A stretch of DNA of 64,000 bases, from contig NZ_JAAZTS010000016.1 in the NCBI RefSeq assembly GCF_019239235.1, forward strand, positions 1 through 64,000. The letters are read 5' to 3'. Source of the DNA: Caecibacteroides pullorum. Lineage in GTDB: Bacteria; Bacteroidota; Bacteroidia; Bacteroidales; Bacteroidaceae. Both the position numbers and the translations under genes were made by a program. Below the pieces are notes generated by a model. It saw only the letters and a list, made by a program, of their open reading frames with translations, did no database searches and was not told the origin of the DNA. How positions within the stretch are numbered: position 1 is the stretch's first letter; each line of letters starts with the position of its first letter. Below, in pieces: positions 56,623 to 64,000 of this stretch.

Positions 56623-57510
56623 ATGGATGTCTCAATTATTATTGTTAATTACAATACTTGTAAAATCACATTAGATTGTATAAATAGTATATATGAAAAA
56701 ACCAAAGATATTTCTTTTGAGGTTATACTAGTTGATAATGCATCATCAGATGATAGTAAAGAAATTTTTAGTAAAGATAATCGTATAACTTACATTTATA
56801 ATGATAAGAATAAAGGTTTTGGTTGTGCTAATAATGACGGAATAAAAGTATCAAAAGGACGTAACATATTTTTTTTGAATTCAGATACAATACTAATTAA
56901 CAACGCAATAAAAGTCTTATCTGATTTTTTAGATAATTATGATGAGGCAGGAGCATGTGGAGGAAACCTTTTTAATACAGATAACAAGCCCGCTCATTCA
57001 TACAGGCGTTTTTATCCTTCAATATTTTGGGAGTTTAACAGTTTATTGTATAACATTCCAGAACGTATCTTATATGGAAAGAATGCCGAACATAATGAGA
57101 CTAACAAAGTTATGGAAGTTGCTCACATAATTGGCGCCGATTTAATGGTAAAAAGAAAGGTTCTAGATGAAGTTGGTTGTTTTGATGTGAATTTTTTTAT
57201 GTATAGAGAAGAAACCGAATTATGCTATAGGATTAAGCGCGCAAAATACAAAATATTTTCTGTTCCAAACGCTTTAATCATACATCTGGAAGGCATGAGT
57301 GTAAAGTCTGGATTTGAAAAAATTAATGAAAATAAGATACGCTGGATTCAAAATAACACCAAGTTGTTTTTATCGATGTATCATCATCCTATTTATGTAA
57401 AGATTGTTATTGCTATAGAATACATAAGCGTATTCTCTAAAATATTACTTTGTAGTATGTTTAAGAGATCACATTTGAGATATTGGTACACTGTTTTAAA
57501 AAATATATAA
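56623..57510 (+). CDS. Family 2 glycosyltransferase (rhamnosyltransferase-like)
   Basis: The 295 residues show the GT-A start VSIIIVNYNTCKITLDCINS, then VDNASSDDS, a FLNSDTILIN strand (DXD equivalent) and FMYREETELCYRI, typical of the WbbL/rhamnosyltransferase type. A C-terminal helical region may contact the membrane. It lies 8 nt after the polymerase gene. The sugar it transfers cannot be told. Confidence 0.9.
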   Translation: MDVSIIIVNYNTCKITLDCINSIYEKTKDISFEVILVDNASSDDSKEIFSKDNRITYIYNDKNKGFGCANNDGIKVSKGRNIFFLNSDTILINNAIKVLSDFLDNYDEAGACGGNLFNTDNKPAHSYRRFYPSIFWEFNSLLYNIPERILYGKNAEHNETNKVMEVAHIIGADLMVKRKVLDEVGCFDVNFFMYREETELCYRIKRAKYKIFSVPNALIIHLEGMSVKSGFEKINENKIRWIQNNTKLFLSMYHHPIYVKIVIAIEYISVFSKILLCSMFKRSHLRYWYTVLKNI

Positions 57511-57512
57511 TT

Positions 57513-58571
57513 ATGCGTGTTAATATTCTTTGTAAGCAAAAAAGACAAAATACTACAGGTGGTAATATCTATGATTCATATCTTTTTGAACAGATTGAAA
57601 AAGAAGATAATATAGAAGTCCGATATATTACAGATGAACAAATCGGGTGTAAGATTTTGTTATTTTATTCTATATATTGCTGGATGTCGCGTAAAGATAT
57701 TTTGGATTGCGACAAACTTATTATCAATAGCAGTCGTTTTTCTAAATTTCTACCATTTCTTTTCTTCTTAAGATTTCAGAAAAAGCGTTTACCAGTAATT
57801 ACGATTCATCATCATTTTGGCTTTCGCCAACTTCAGGGAATAAAAAAATATGTATATAGGTGGATGGAATTACAATTTTTAAAGTATTGTGATATTATTA
57901 TTACCCCCAACCAATATGTAAGAGAAGAATTGTTATCTCATTTTGGATCATCTAAAATTGCTTTTTTGGAATTAGCTTTTAATAAAGTGCCAAATAAAAA
58001 AATAACTCCCCAATTTGGTAATTTCCTTTATGTCGGTACGATTGAAAAACGTAAAGGCATAAAATACTTAATTGAAAGTTTGGCCTTACTTTCTGTTGAA
58101 ATGAAGAAGGAAATAACAGTTAATATTGTTGGTAAGGTTGTAGAACAGGCTTATTATAAAAGCATACTTAAACTTATCAACAGGCTAGGATTGCAAAAAA
58201 TTGTTAAGTTTCATGGTCGTTTGTCTGATGAAGAATTATCAACAGCTTATCAAAATGCTTCATATTTTGTTTTCCCTTCTTTACATGAAGGCTATGGTAT
58301 GGTAATTATTGAGGCTATGTCCTATGGGATTCCAGTGATAGCATTTGATAACTCAGCCATGCCATATACGATAAAGAATGGTTATAATGGTCTACTGATA
58401 AAAAATAAAAATATACATGAACTTGCAGACAGAATGCAAACAGTATTTATTGATAAGAATTTGAGAGAGAAACTCTCTATAGGTGCCTTAGAGACTTACA
58501 ATAGAGCACGCAGTTTGAATGACTTAGATAAAGATATATCTCTATTTATAAAACAAACACTTCTATGTTGA
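57513..58571 (+). CDS. Family 4 glycosyltransferase (GT-B fold) 1
   Basis: The 352 residues are read from the ATG at 57513, 2 nt after the previous gene; an in-frame alternative start 30 nt upstream would overlap it. The GT-B C-terminal signature FVFPSLHEGYGMVIIEAM is clear, with FLYVGTIEKRKGIKYLIESL as the start of the nucleotide-binding half. It overlaps the next gene by 7 nt. Confidence 0.9.
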   Translation: MRVNILCKQKRQNTTGGNIYDSYLFEQIEKEDNIEVRYITDEQIGCKILLFYSIYCWMSRKDILDCDKLIINSSRFSKFLPFLFFLRFQKKRLPVITIHHHFGFRQLQGIKKYVYRWMELQFLKYCDIIITPNQYVREELLSHFGSSKIAFLELAFNKVPNKKITPQFGNFLYVGTIEKRKGIKYLIESLALLSVEMKKEITVNIVGKVVEQAYYKSILKLINRLGLQKIVKFHGRLSDEELSTAYQNASYFVFPSLHEGYGMVIIEAMSYGIPVIAFDNSAMPYTIKNGYNGLLIKNKNIHELADRMQTVFIDKNLREKLSIGALETYNRARSLNDLDKDISLFIKQTLLC

Positions 58572-59713
58572 GAATTGTATATTTGGTAAACCAACTTCGA
58601 AAATCCGGACCTGTTAATGTCTTAAAAAACATTATTATACATTTAGATAGATCTAAATACAGTCCTGTCATTGTTAAATTTATGAATGATGACAAGACTC
58701 GCAGTATAACTGATGAATTTATAGAATTAGGAGTTGAGGTATATAATCTACAGCTTTCATTTTGGGATTTAGAATTAAGAACCGCAAAAGTAGCAAAGAG
58801 AGTTGACAAATTGTTATGTGATTTATCACCTAATATTATTCACACTCATGGGTATCATCCTGTTTTAGTTGCCTCGCGTTTAACTTATCCTTGTCCAAAA
58901 ATTGAGACACTGCATTGTATTAGCGGCGAAGATTTCCTTTATTCAAAGGGCCTAATAATAGGGAACTGGATGAATTGGAGATATCTTAATAGCTTAACTT
59001 CATTGGATTATTCGGCTGCCATATCTCAAAGTGTACAAGATTTTTATTCAAAAAGAAACCTGATTAAAAATATAAATATTATTTACAATGGAGTAGATGA
59101 TAAATTATTTAGATGTACTTTAAAAAAAGAAGATTATAGACAAATAGCTAAAATGCCTAAGAAAAAGAAGATTTTTGTTGTCATAGGTACTTTATCTCAA
59201 AGAAAAGATCCCATTACCGTAATTGAAGCTTTTAAGAAAGCATTAAAGATAATAGGCAATAATTCTATGGAGCTCTACTTCTTAGGTCAAGGTCCATTAG
59301 TCGAAAAATGTAAAAAGTTAATAGATAATGAGCCTTCAATAAAGCTCATTGGATATGTTTTCAATGTTCAAGATTATCTGAAAGCAGCCGATTACTCCAT
59401 TTGTGCTTCTCACTCTGAAGGCTTCGGATTAAACTATATTGAATCCTTAATGGCCAATACACCAGTTATTTCATCAAGAATAGGTCCATTTAATGAATTC
59501 TCGTCTTTTTATCCCGCATTATCATCATTGCAATTTGAGCCTGGAAATGTTAACGAACTGGTTGATATTATTGTTAAAGTAATGACGGAACCGGTTCATA
59601 TTAGTATGGAATCCATAGCTGCTGATGCTGTGCAAAGATTTTCTGCTATAAATATGTCCAATCAATACATGCAAATGTACTCTTCTCTTGTAAATAATGA
59701 TTGTAAACGGTAA
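58565..59713 (+). CDS. Family 4 glycosyltransferase (GT-B fold) 2
   Basis: The 382 residues include IIHTHGYHPVLVASRL in the acceptor half and VVIGTLSQRKDPITVIEAF plus ICASHSEGFGLNYIESLMAN in the donor half, the typical EX7E region. It overlaps the preceding gene by 7 nt and the following by 17 nt. The sugar specificity is unknown. Confidence 0.9.
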   Translation: MLRIVYLVNQLRKSGPVNVLKNIIIHLDRSKYSPVIVKFMNDDKTRSITDEFIELGVEVYNLQLSFWDLELRTAKVAKRVDKLLCDLSPNIIHTHGYHPVLVASRLTYPCPKIETLHCISGEDFLYSKGLIIGNWMNWRYLNSLTSLDYSAAISQSVQDFYSKRNLIKNINIIYNGVDDKLFRCTLKKEDYRQIAKMPKKKKIFVVIGTLSQRKDPITVIEAFKKALKIIGNNSMELYFLGQGPLVEKCKKLIDNEPSIKLIGYVFNVQDYLKAADYSICASHSEGFGLNYIESLMANTPVISSRIGPFNEFSSFYPALSSLQFEPGNVNELVDIIVKVMTEPVHISMESIAADAVQRFSAINMSNQYMQMYSSLVNNDCKR

Positions 59714-60863
59714 AACAATACATTGCTATGGCTGTGGCGTTTGTGCTACAGCTTGTCCTCATAAAGCGATTCAAATTGTGGAATCTAATGAGGGCTTTTG
59801 GGTTCCAGAGGTAAATTCAGCGTTATGTGTGGACTGTGGAATATGCGACAAAATTTGTTCATATACTTATGAAGAATATTTGGTCCCGAATGATAGGTTT
59901 GATGATACTTATGCTTATGCGGTTGTAAATAAGGATAAGGAGACACTTGGGAAATCCACTTCTGGTGGGGCAGGTTTTGCTATTGCTACATATTTGAGAA
60001 ATCAAGGATACACCTTGGTAGGAGTAAAATATGATATAGAAAAGAATATTGCATGTCATTTTAACACAAACAGTATAGAGGAATTTAAACAAACAATGAA
60101 TTCCAAATATATACCAAGTTATACGGTTGATGGATTTTCCGGTCTTATGGATGGGAAACGGTATGCGGTATTTGGTACTCCTTGTCAAATTGACTCTTTA
60201 CGGCGTTGGGCTCGTTTAAGAAAGAAAGAAGATAACTTTGTTTTTATTGATTTATTTTGTCATGGCGTCCCTTCATATCTACATTGGAGATCATATCTAA
60301 AGTATCACTTAAGAGAAAATGAAAAACTCTTGGAACCTGTTTTTCGAGATAAACGTAATGGCTGGCACGCTTATACAATGAGTCTGAAAACAGATAGACG
60401 AACTATTTCAACTCGTTTACAAAAGAATGATTTTTTTCAAAATATATTTTTTGGGAATTTTTCATTAAACAAAGCTTGCTATACCTGTAAATTCCGTGGA
60501 AATCAAAGTGCTGCGGATCTTCGTATGGGGGATTTGTGGGGAGGCAAATATGCTAAGGATGAATCCGGCATAACAGGCGTTTTAGCCTTGACCAGTAAAG
60601 GGCTGGAGATTATAAAGGCAATATCAGAATTGGGGTTATGCGAGGTCGTTCAAGAAGAGGAATCTGTAGTGCAGGCCGGGCAGTTACATCATGACTTGCC
60701 TGTACCTAAAACACGAGAAGCTTTGTTGAAAGGATTTCGTGAAGAAGCGTCTTTACCTCTTCTTTATTTGAAATATGTACGTAGAATGTGGTTGAAAAAT
60801 CTCGTTCCGTATAGAATAAAATGTTTAATAAAACAGATTATTTATACCGTTAAGAAAAAATGA
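59697..60863 (+). CDS. F420H2-dehydrogenase beta-subunit-like iron-sulfur protein
   Basis: The 388 residues begin with two [4Fe-4S] motifs (Cys10/13/16/20 and Cys44/47/50/54), followed by the F420 hydrogenase/dehydrogenase beta-subunit domains with VFGTPCQIDSLRRW and YTCKFRG. In polysaccharide loci this family is regularly coupled to a polysaccharide pyruvyl transferase, as here (4-nt overlap). Its role in that setting is not established; it may deliver reducing power for a modification of the sugar. Confidence 0.88.
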   Translation: MIVNGKTIHCYGCGVCATACPHKAIQIVESNEGFWVPEVNSALCVDCGICDKICSYTYEEYLVPNDRFDDTYAYAVVNKDKETLGKSTSGGAGFAIATYLRNQGYTLVGVKYDIEKNIACHFNTNSIEEFKQTMNSKYIPSYTVDGFSGLMDGKRYAVFGTPCQIDSLRRWARLRKKEDNFVFIDLFCHGVPSYLHWRSYLKYHLRENEKLLEPVFRDKRNGWHAYTMSLKTDRRTISTRLQKNDFFQNIFFGNFSLNKACYTCKFRGNQSAADLRMGDLWGGKYAKDESGITGVLALTSKGLEIIKAISELGLCEVVQEEESVVQAGQLHHDLPVPKTREALLKGFREEASLPLLYLKYVRRMWLKNLVPYRIKCLIKQIIYTVKKK

Positions 60864-61927
60864 AAGTAGGCATTCTTTCCATGCAGAAGGTGATGAATTA
60901 TGGTTCATTTCTGCAAGGCTTTGCATTAAAGAAAACAATCGAAGAATTGGGGCATCAGTGCGAATTCATTGATATTGAGCAGGGGCGTGTTTTCCCTGAA
61001 CTGAAACGTTCTTATACTTTCTTGCTTAAGAAAGCAGTGGAACGTTATATGAAATGGGATGTCCTAACTCGTTTACGCTATACGTGTATTTTTCAGAAAC
61101 GTTTTAATACAGAGTTTTTTAATTTACTGGGAGTAAATACGCACACCATTACACATTTTGATGCAGTAGTCATTGGAAGTGATGAGGTTTTTAATTTTGC
61201 CCAACGTGTTCCTTGGGGATATACACCACAATTGTATGGCAAAGTGTCTAATGCGAATAAAGTAATATCGTATGCAGGTTCTTTTGGACATACAACCATG
61301 CAAGATATTGAACACTACGGAGTAAAAGATGAAATAAAAAATGCTCTATTTTCTATGGCAGCTATTTCTGTGCGGGATAAAAATTCTTATGAAATCGTAC
61401 AAAAATTGACCGGAAAAACTCCATTGATTCATGTAGATCCTGTTCTGATGTTTGACTATTTGCCTTATGTACAATTGCCGGACTTGAAAGATTATATAGT
61501 AGTATATACTTACCCTAATAGAATAAAAGACAAGAAAGAAATAGCCGCTATAAAATCTTTTGCCCGTAAATATAACAAGAAACTTATATCGATAGGCTTT
61601 TATTTCCCGTGGTGTGATGAAACGGTGATACCAACTCCGTTTGAAGTATTGGGCTACATGAAACAGGCCGATTACATTGTTACCGACACATTTCATGGTA
61701 GCGTAATGTCTTTAAAATTCAATCGCCCATTTGTCGCATTGGTACGTAGTAGTAACAAGCAAAAGATGACTTCTCTATTATCTCAATTTAATTTGGCAAA
61801 TAGAATAGTGGAAGATATTAATCTTTTGGAAGAGACCATGTTGCAAAAATCAAATTATGACTACGCAAATTCACTGTTGAAAGCAGAAAGAGTTAAGTCA
61901 TTAGATTATCTCACACAAAATCTATAA
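60860..61927 (+). CDS. Polysaccharide pyruvyl transferase family protein
   Basis: The 355 residues have the CsaB/WcaK-type start GILSMQKVMNYGSFLQGFAL, then FDAVVIGSDEVFNF, YAGSFGH, ISVRDKNSYEIV and DYIVTDTFHGSVMSLKF. This family adds pyruvyl or related groups to surface sugars. The gene overlaps the iron-sulfur protein gene (ATGA) and is 21 nt before a glycosyltransferase gene. Confidence 0.9.
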   Translation: MKVGILSMQKVMNYGSFLQGFALKKTIEELGHQCEFIDIEQGRVFPELKRSYTFLLKKAVERYMKWDVLTRLRYTCIFQKRFNTEFFNLLGVNTHTITHFDAVVIGSDEVFNFAQRVPWGYTPQLYGKVSNANKVISYAGSFGHTTMQDIEHYGVKDEIKNALFSMAAISVRDKNSYEIVQKLTGKTPLIHVDPVLMFDYLPYVQLPDLKDYIVVYTYPNRIKDKKEIAAIKSFARKYNKKLISIGFYFPWCDETVIPTPFEVLGYMKQADYIVTDTFHGSVMSLKFNRPFVALVRSSNKQKMTSLLSQFNLANRIVEDINLLEETMLQKSNYDYANSLLKAERVKSLDYLTQNL

Positions 61928-61948
61928 AAGTAACCTTTTTTCTATTTT

Positions 61949-62758
61949 ATGTTTTCTGTTCTTTTATCTCTCTACATAAAAGAACAACCTTCCTTCCTTA
62001 AACAAAGTCTGGACAGTTTGTTATCCCAGACGTTACTACCTAATGAAATCGTACTGGTCAAAGATGGCCCTTTAACGTCAGAATTGGATGCCGTAGTATC
62101 TGATTTTGCGAAACGTTGTGCGTCTTTGAGAGTGGTTGCTTTGCCTCAAAACCAGGGATTGGGCAGAGCTTTGAATGAAGGATTGAAGTATTGTTCTTAT
62201 GACTTGGTGGCTCGTATGGATACGGATGATATTGCCAAACCGAATCGTTTTGAAAAGCAGATTCGCATATTTAATGAGTACCCGGAAATAGATGTTTGCA
62301 GTTCATGGGTGGAGGAATTTATAGAGTCACCTCACTATCCTGTATCGGTAAAAAAATTACCGGAGAAACATGTTGATATTGCTGTTTATGCCCATAGTAG
62401 AAATCCTGTCAATCATCCGGTAGTGATGTTTAGAAAGAAGGCTGTTATGGAAGCGGGTGGATATCAACATTTTCCGTTATTTGAGGATTATTATTTGTGG
62501 GTCAGAATGCTGGCTAATGGTGCCAGATTTTATAATATTCAGGAAAGTTTACTCTATTTCCGTACTTCGCCTGATATGTTTAAACGGCGTGGAGGATTAA
62601 AGTATGCAATGGATGAATTCCGTTTTCAAAAGGTAATGTTCGATATGAATATGATATCCAGTAAACAACTCCTACTGAATGTAATGACCCGTTTTCCAGT
62701 GCGTATTGCTCCTAATCAAATACGCAGTTGGCTATATAAAAAAGCATTAAGAAAATAA
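61949..62758 (+). CDS. Family 2 glycosyltransferase (GalNAc/amylovoran type)
   Basis: The 269 residues open [20 protein letters not shown]. They include [16 protein letters not shown] and [19 protein letters not shown] (DXDD) and [17 protein letters not shown], the AmsE/WcaA-like type of capsule glycosyltransferases. It probably adds a sugar to the repeat unit. It ends 11 nt before rfbA. Confidence 0.9.
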   Translation: MFSVLLSLYIKEQPSFLKQSLDSLLSQTLLPNEIVLVKDGPLTSELDAVVSDFAKRCASLRVVALPQNQGLGRALNEGLKYCSYDLVARMDTDDIAKPNRFEKQIRIFNEYPEIDVCSSWVEEFIESPHYPVSVKKLPEKHVDIAVYAHSRNPVNHPVVMFRKKAVMEAGGYQHFPLFEDYYLWVRMLANGARFYNIQESLLYFRTSPDMFKRRGGLKYAMDEFRFQKVMFDMNMISSKQLLLNVMTRFPVRIAPNQIRSWLYKKALRK

Positions 62759-62769
62759 TTGTTCATGAC

Positions 62770-63672
62770 ATGAAAGGCATCGTATTAGCCGGTGGTAGCG
62801 GTACCAGATTGTATCCCATCACCAAGGGAGTAAGCAAACAGCTGCTCCCCATTTTCGACAAACCGATGATTTATTATCCCATCTCGGTACTGATGCTGGC
62901 AGGCATACGCGAGATTCTCATTATTTCCACACCTTACGACCTGCCGGGCTTCAAACGCTTGCTGGGCGACGGTTCGGACTACGGCGTACACTTTGAGTAT
63001 GCGGAACAGCCAAGTCCGGATGGATTGGCGCAGGCGTTCATCATCGGAGCGGATTTCATTGGCGATGATTCTGCGTGCCTGGTGCTGGGCGACAACATCT
63101 TCCACGGGAACGGACTGAGCGCGATGCTGAAAGAGGCGGTGCGCACCGCTGAAGAGGAGAAGAAAGCGACGGTGTTCGGCTACTGGGTGAGCGACCCGGA
63201 ACGTTACGGCGTGGCGGAATTCGACAACGAAGGAAACTGTCTCTCCATCGAGGAGAAGCCACAGCATCCGAAATCGAACTATGCGGTGGTGGGGTTGTAC
63301 TTCTACCCGAACAAGGTGGTGGACGTAGCGAAGCACATCAAGCCGTCTGCCCGCGGGGAACTGGAAATTACAACCGTGAATCAGGAGTTCCTGAAAGACG
63401 GGGAGTTGAAGGTGCAGACGTTGGGTCGTGGTTTTGCCTGGCTGGACACGGGTACGCACGACTCGCTGAGCGAGGCTTCGACGTTCATTGAGGTGATCGA
63501 GAAACGCCAGGGACTGAAGGTGGCGTGCCTGGAAGGTATTGCGTTCCGTCAGGGCTGGATTACGGCTGACAAGATGCGGGAGCTGGCGAAGCCGATGCTG
63601 AAGAACCAGTACGGACAGTACCTGCTACAGGTAGTGGACGAGGTGGAACGGACGGGAAAGCCTAACCTTTGA
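62770..63672 (+). CDS. rfbA: Glucose-1-phosphate thymidylyltransferase
   Basis: The 300 residues have the nucleotidyl-transfer motif [11 protein letters not shown] (8-18), then [15 protein letters not shown] and [23 protein letters not shown], and the C-terminal [12 protein letters not shown]. The enzyme makes dTDP-glucose, first step of dTDP-rhamnose and related deoxysugars. GC content rises sharply versus the genes to its left, so it is probably a resident, core part of the capsule locus. It precedes rfbC. Confidence 0.96.
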   Translation: MKGIVLAGGSGTRLYPITKGVSKQLLPIFDKPMIYYPISVLMLAGIREILIISTPYDLPGFKRLLGDGSDYGVHFEYAEQPSPDGLAQAFIIGADFIGDDSACLVLGDNIFHGNGLSAMLKEAVRTAEEEKKATVFGYWVSDPERYGVAEFDNEGNCLSIEEKPQHPKSNYAVVGLYFYPNKVVDVAKHIKPSARGELEITTVNQEFLKDGELKVQTLGRGFAWLDTGTHDSLSEASTFIEVIEKRQGLKVACLEGIAFRQGWITADKMRELAKPMLKNQYGQYLLQVVDEVERTGKPNL

Positions 63673-63674
63673 AA

Positions 63675-63785
63675 ATGAAGAATGAAGAATTAAGAATGAA
63701 GAATTAATTTTCAACTTTCAATTCTCAATTCTCAATTCTCAATTCTCAATTCTCAATTATCAATTATTAATTATCAATTAATAAA
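63675..63785. repeat. AT-rich leader with heptamer repeats before rfbC
   Basis: GAAGAAT-type direct repeats are followed by five exact CAATTCT heptamers (63719-63753) and degenerate TATCAATTA units. The left and right parts are complementary and can fold on each other. Confidence 0.65.
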
Positions 63786-64000
63786 GTGGACGTAATCAAA
63801 ACCAATATAGAGGGCGTGGTAATCATCGAACCACGCATCTTCAAGGATGCGAGGGGGTATTTCTTTGAATCGTTCTCGCAACGGGAGTTTGAAGAGAAAG
63901 TCGGCAAAATACAGTTTGTACAGGACAACGAAAGCATGTCGAGCTATGGCGTGATGCGTGGGTTGCATTTCCAGCGTCCGCCTTTTACGCAGAGCAAGCT
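63786..64000 (+). CDS. rfbC: dTDP-4-dehydrorhamnose 3,5-epimerase (3' end cut by the window)
   Basis: At least 71 residues are present, from a GTG start (VDVIKTNIEGVVIIEPRIF). The epimerase block RGYFFESFSQREF and the active-site region MRGLHFQRPP (with the catalytic His) are visible. It works with rfbA toward dTDP-L-rhamnose. The start codon GTG is chosen because no ATG lies between it and the repeats. Confidence 0.93.
   Translation, partial: MDVIKTNIEGVVIIEPRIFKDARGYFFESFSQREFEEKVGKIQFVQDNESMSSYGVMRGLHFQRPPFTQSK

Overview
The window is a chromosomal piece of a gut-type Bacteroidales bacterium, most likely Bacteroides or a close relative. The evidence is the promoter style (TAnnTTTG -7 boxes), weak ribosome-binding sites, a UpxY/UpxZ capsular polysaccharide locus, a BACON-domain lipoprotein, a C10 peptidase, a 33-residue smalltalk protein and a Bacteroidetes-type V-ATPase operon. 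No species is claimed.

Layout. Positions 1-106 are the 3' end of an rRNA operon (5S rRNA) with its terminator. Positions 305-7800 are a seven-gene V/A-type ATPase operon (E, a DUF2764 protein, A, B, D, I, K) closed by a strong terminator. Positions 8058-12332 hold a GT3-type glycogen synthase and an alpha-glucan phosphorylase. A gene-free stretch of about 950 bp (12333-13297) with 21-bp tandem repeats follows.

Positions 13298-39753 are a colinear run of 25 genes, mostly overlapping or a few bases apart. The first part (13298-30266) is an aryl-polyene-like set: ketoreductase, three ketosynthase genes plus a KS-like fragment, two ACPs, two hot-dog dehydratase-like proteins, a thioesterase, a methyltransferase, two acyltransferase activities, a glycosyltransferase, a LolA-like carrier, a small flippase-like protein, and an MMPL exporter fused to an acyltransferase. 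It continues into two CrtI-like FAD oxidoreductases, a cobalamin-binding-type radical SAM enzyme, an esterase, two more acyltransferases, a third ACP and an ANL ligase. Together these look like a pathway that builds a conjugated polyene chain on ACP, tailors it, attaches it to a lipid or sugar, and moves it to the outer membrane. No gene for a known aromatic starter (ammonia lyase, chorismate lyase) is visible.

Positions 39833-44537 are surface or membrane functions: a C10 cysteine peptidase, a BACON lipoprotein, a long hairpin combined with a promoter, and a ThrE-like exporter. From 44606 the window enters a capsular polysaccharide locus. It has a tyrosine recombinase, then a 20-bp inverted repeat pair enclosing a promoter that at present points away from the operon (probable phase-variable switch, OFF orientation), then upxY, upxZ and an initiating sugar transferase. 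A counter-oriented cassette follows (amidase, smalltalk, HU-like, VirE/primase-like protein, with DUF4248 divergent). It contains decamer repeats, a REPIN-like element and a small gene that is either frameshifted or uses a -1 slippery site. The locus continues with AT-rich, probably laterally acquired polysaccharide genes: flippase, EpsG/Wzy-like polymerase, four glycosyltransferases, and an F420-dehydrogenase-like protein paired with a polysaccharide pyruvyl transferase. It ends in rfbA and the start of rfbC at the window edge.
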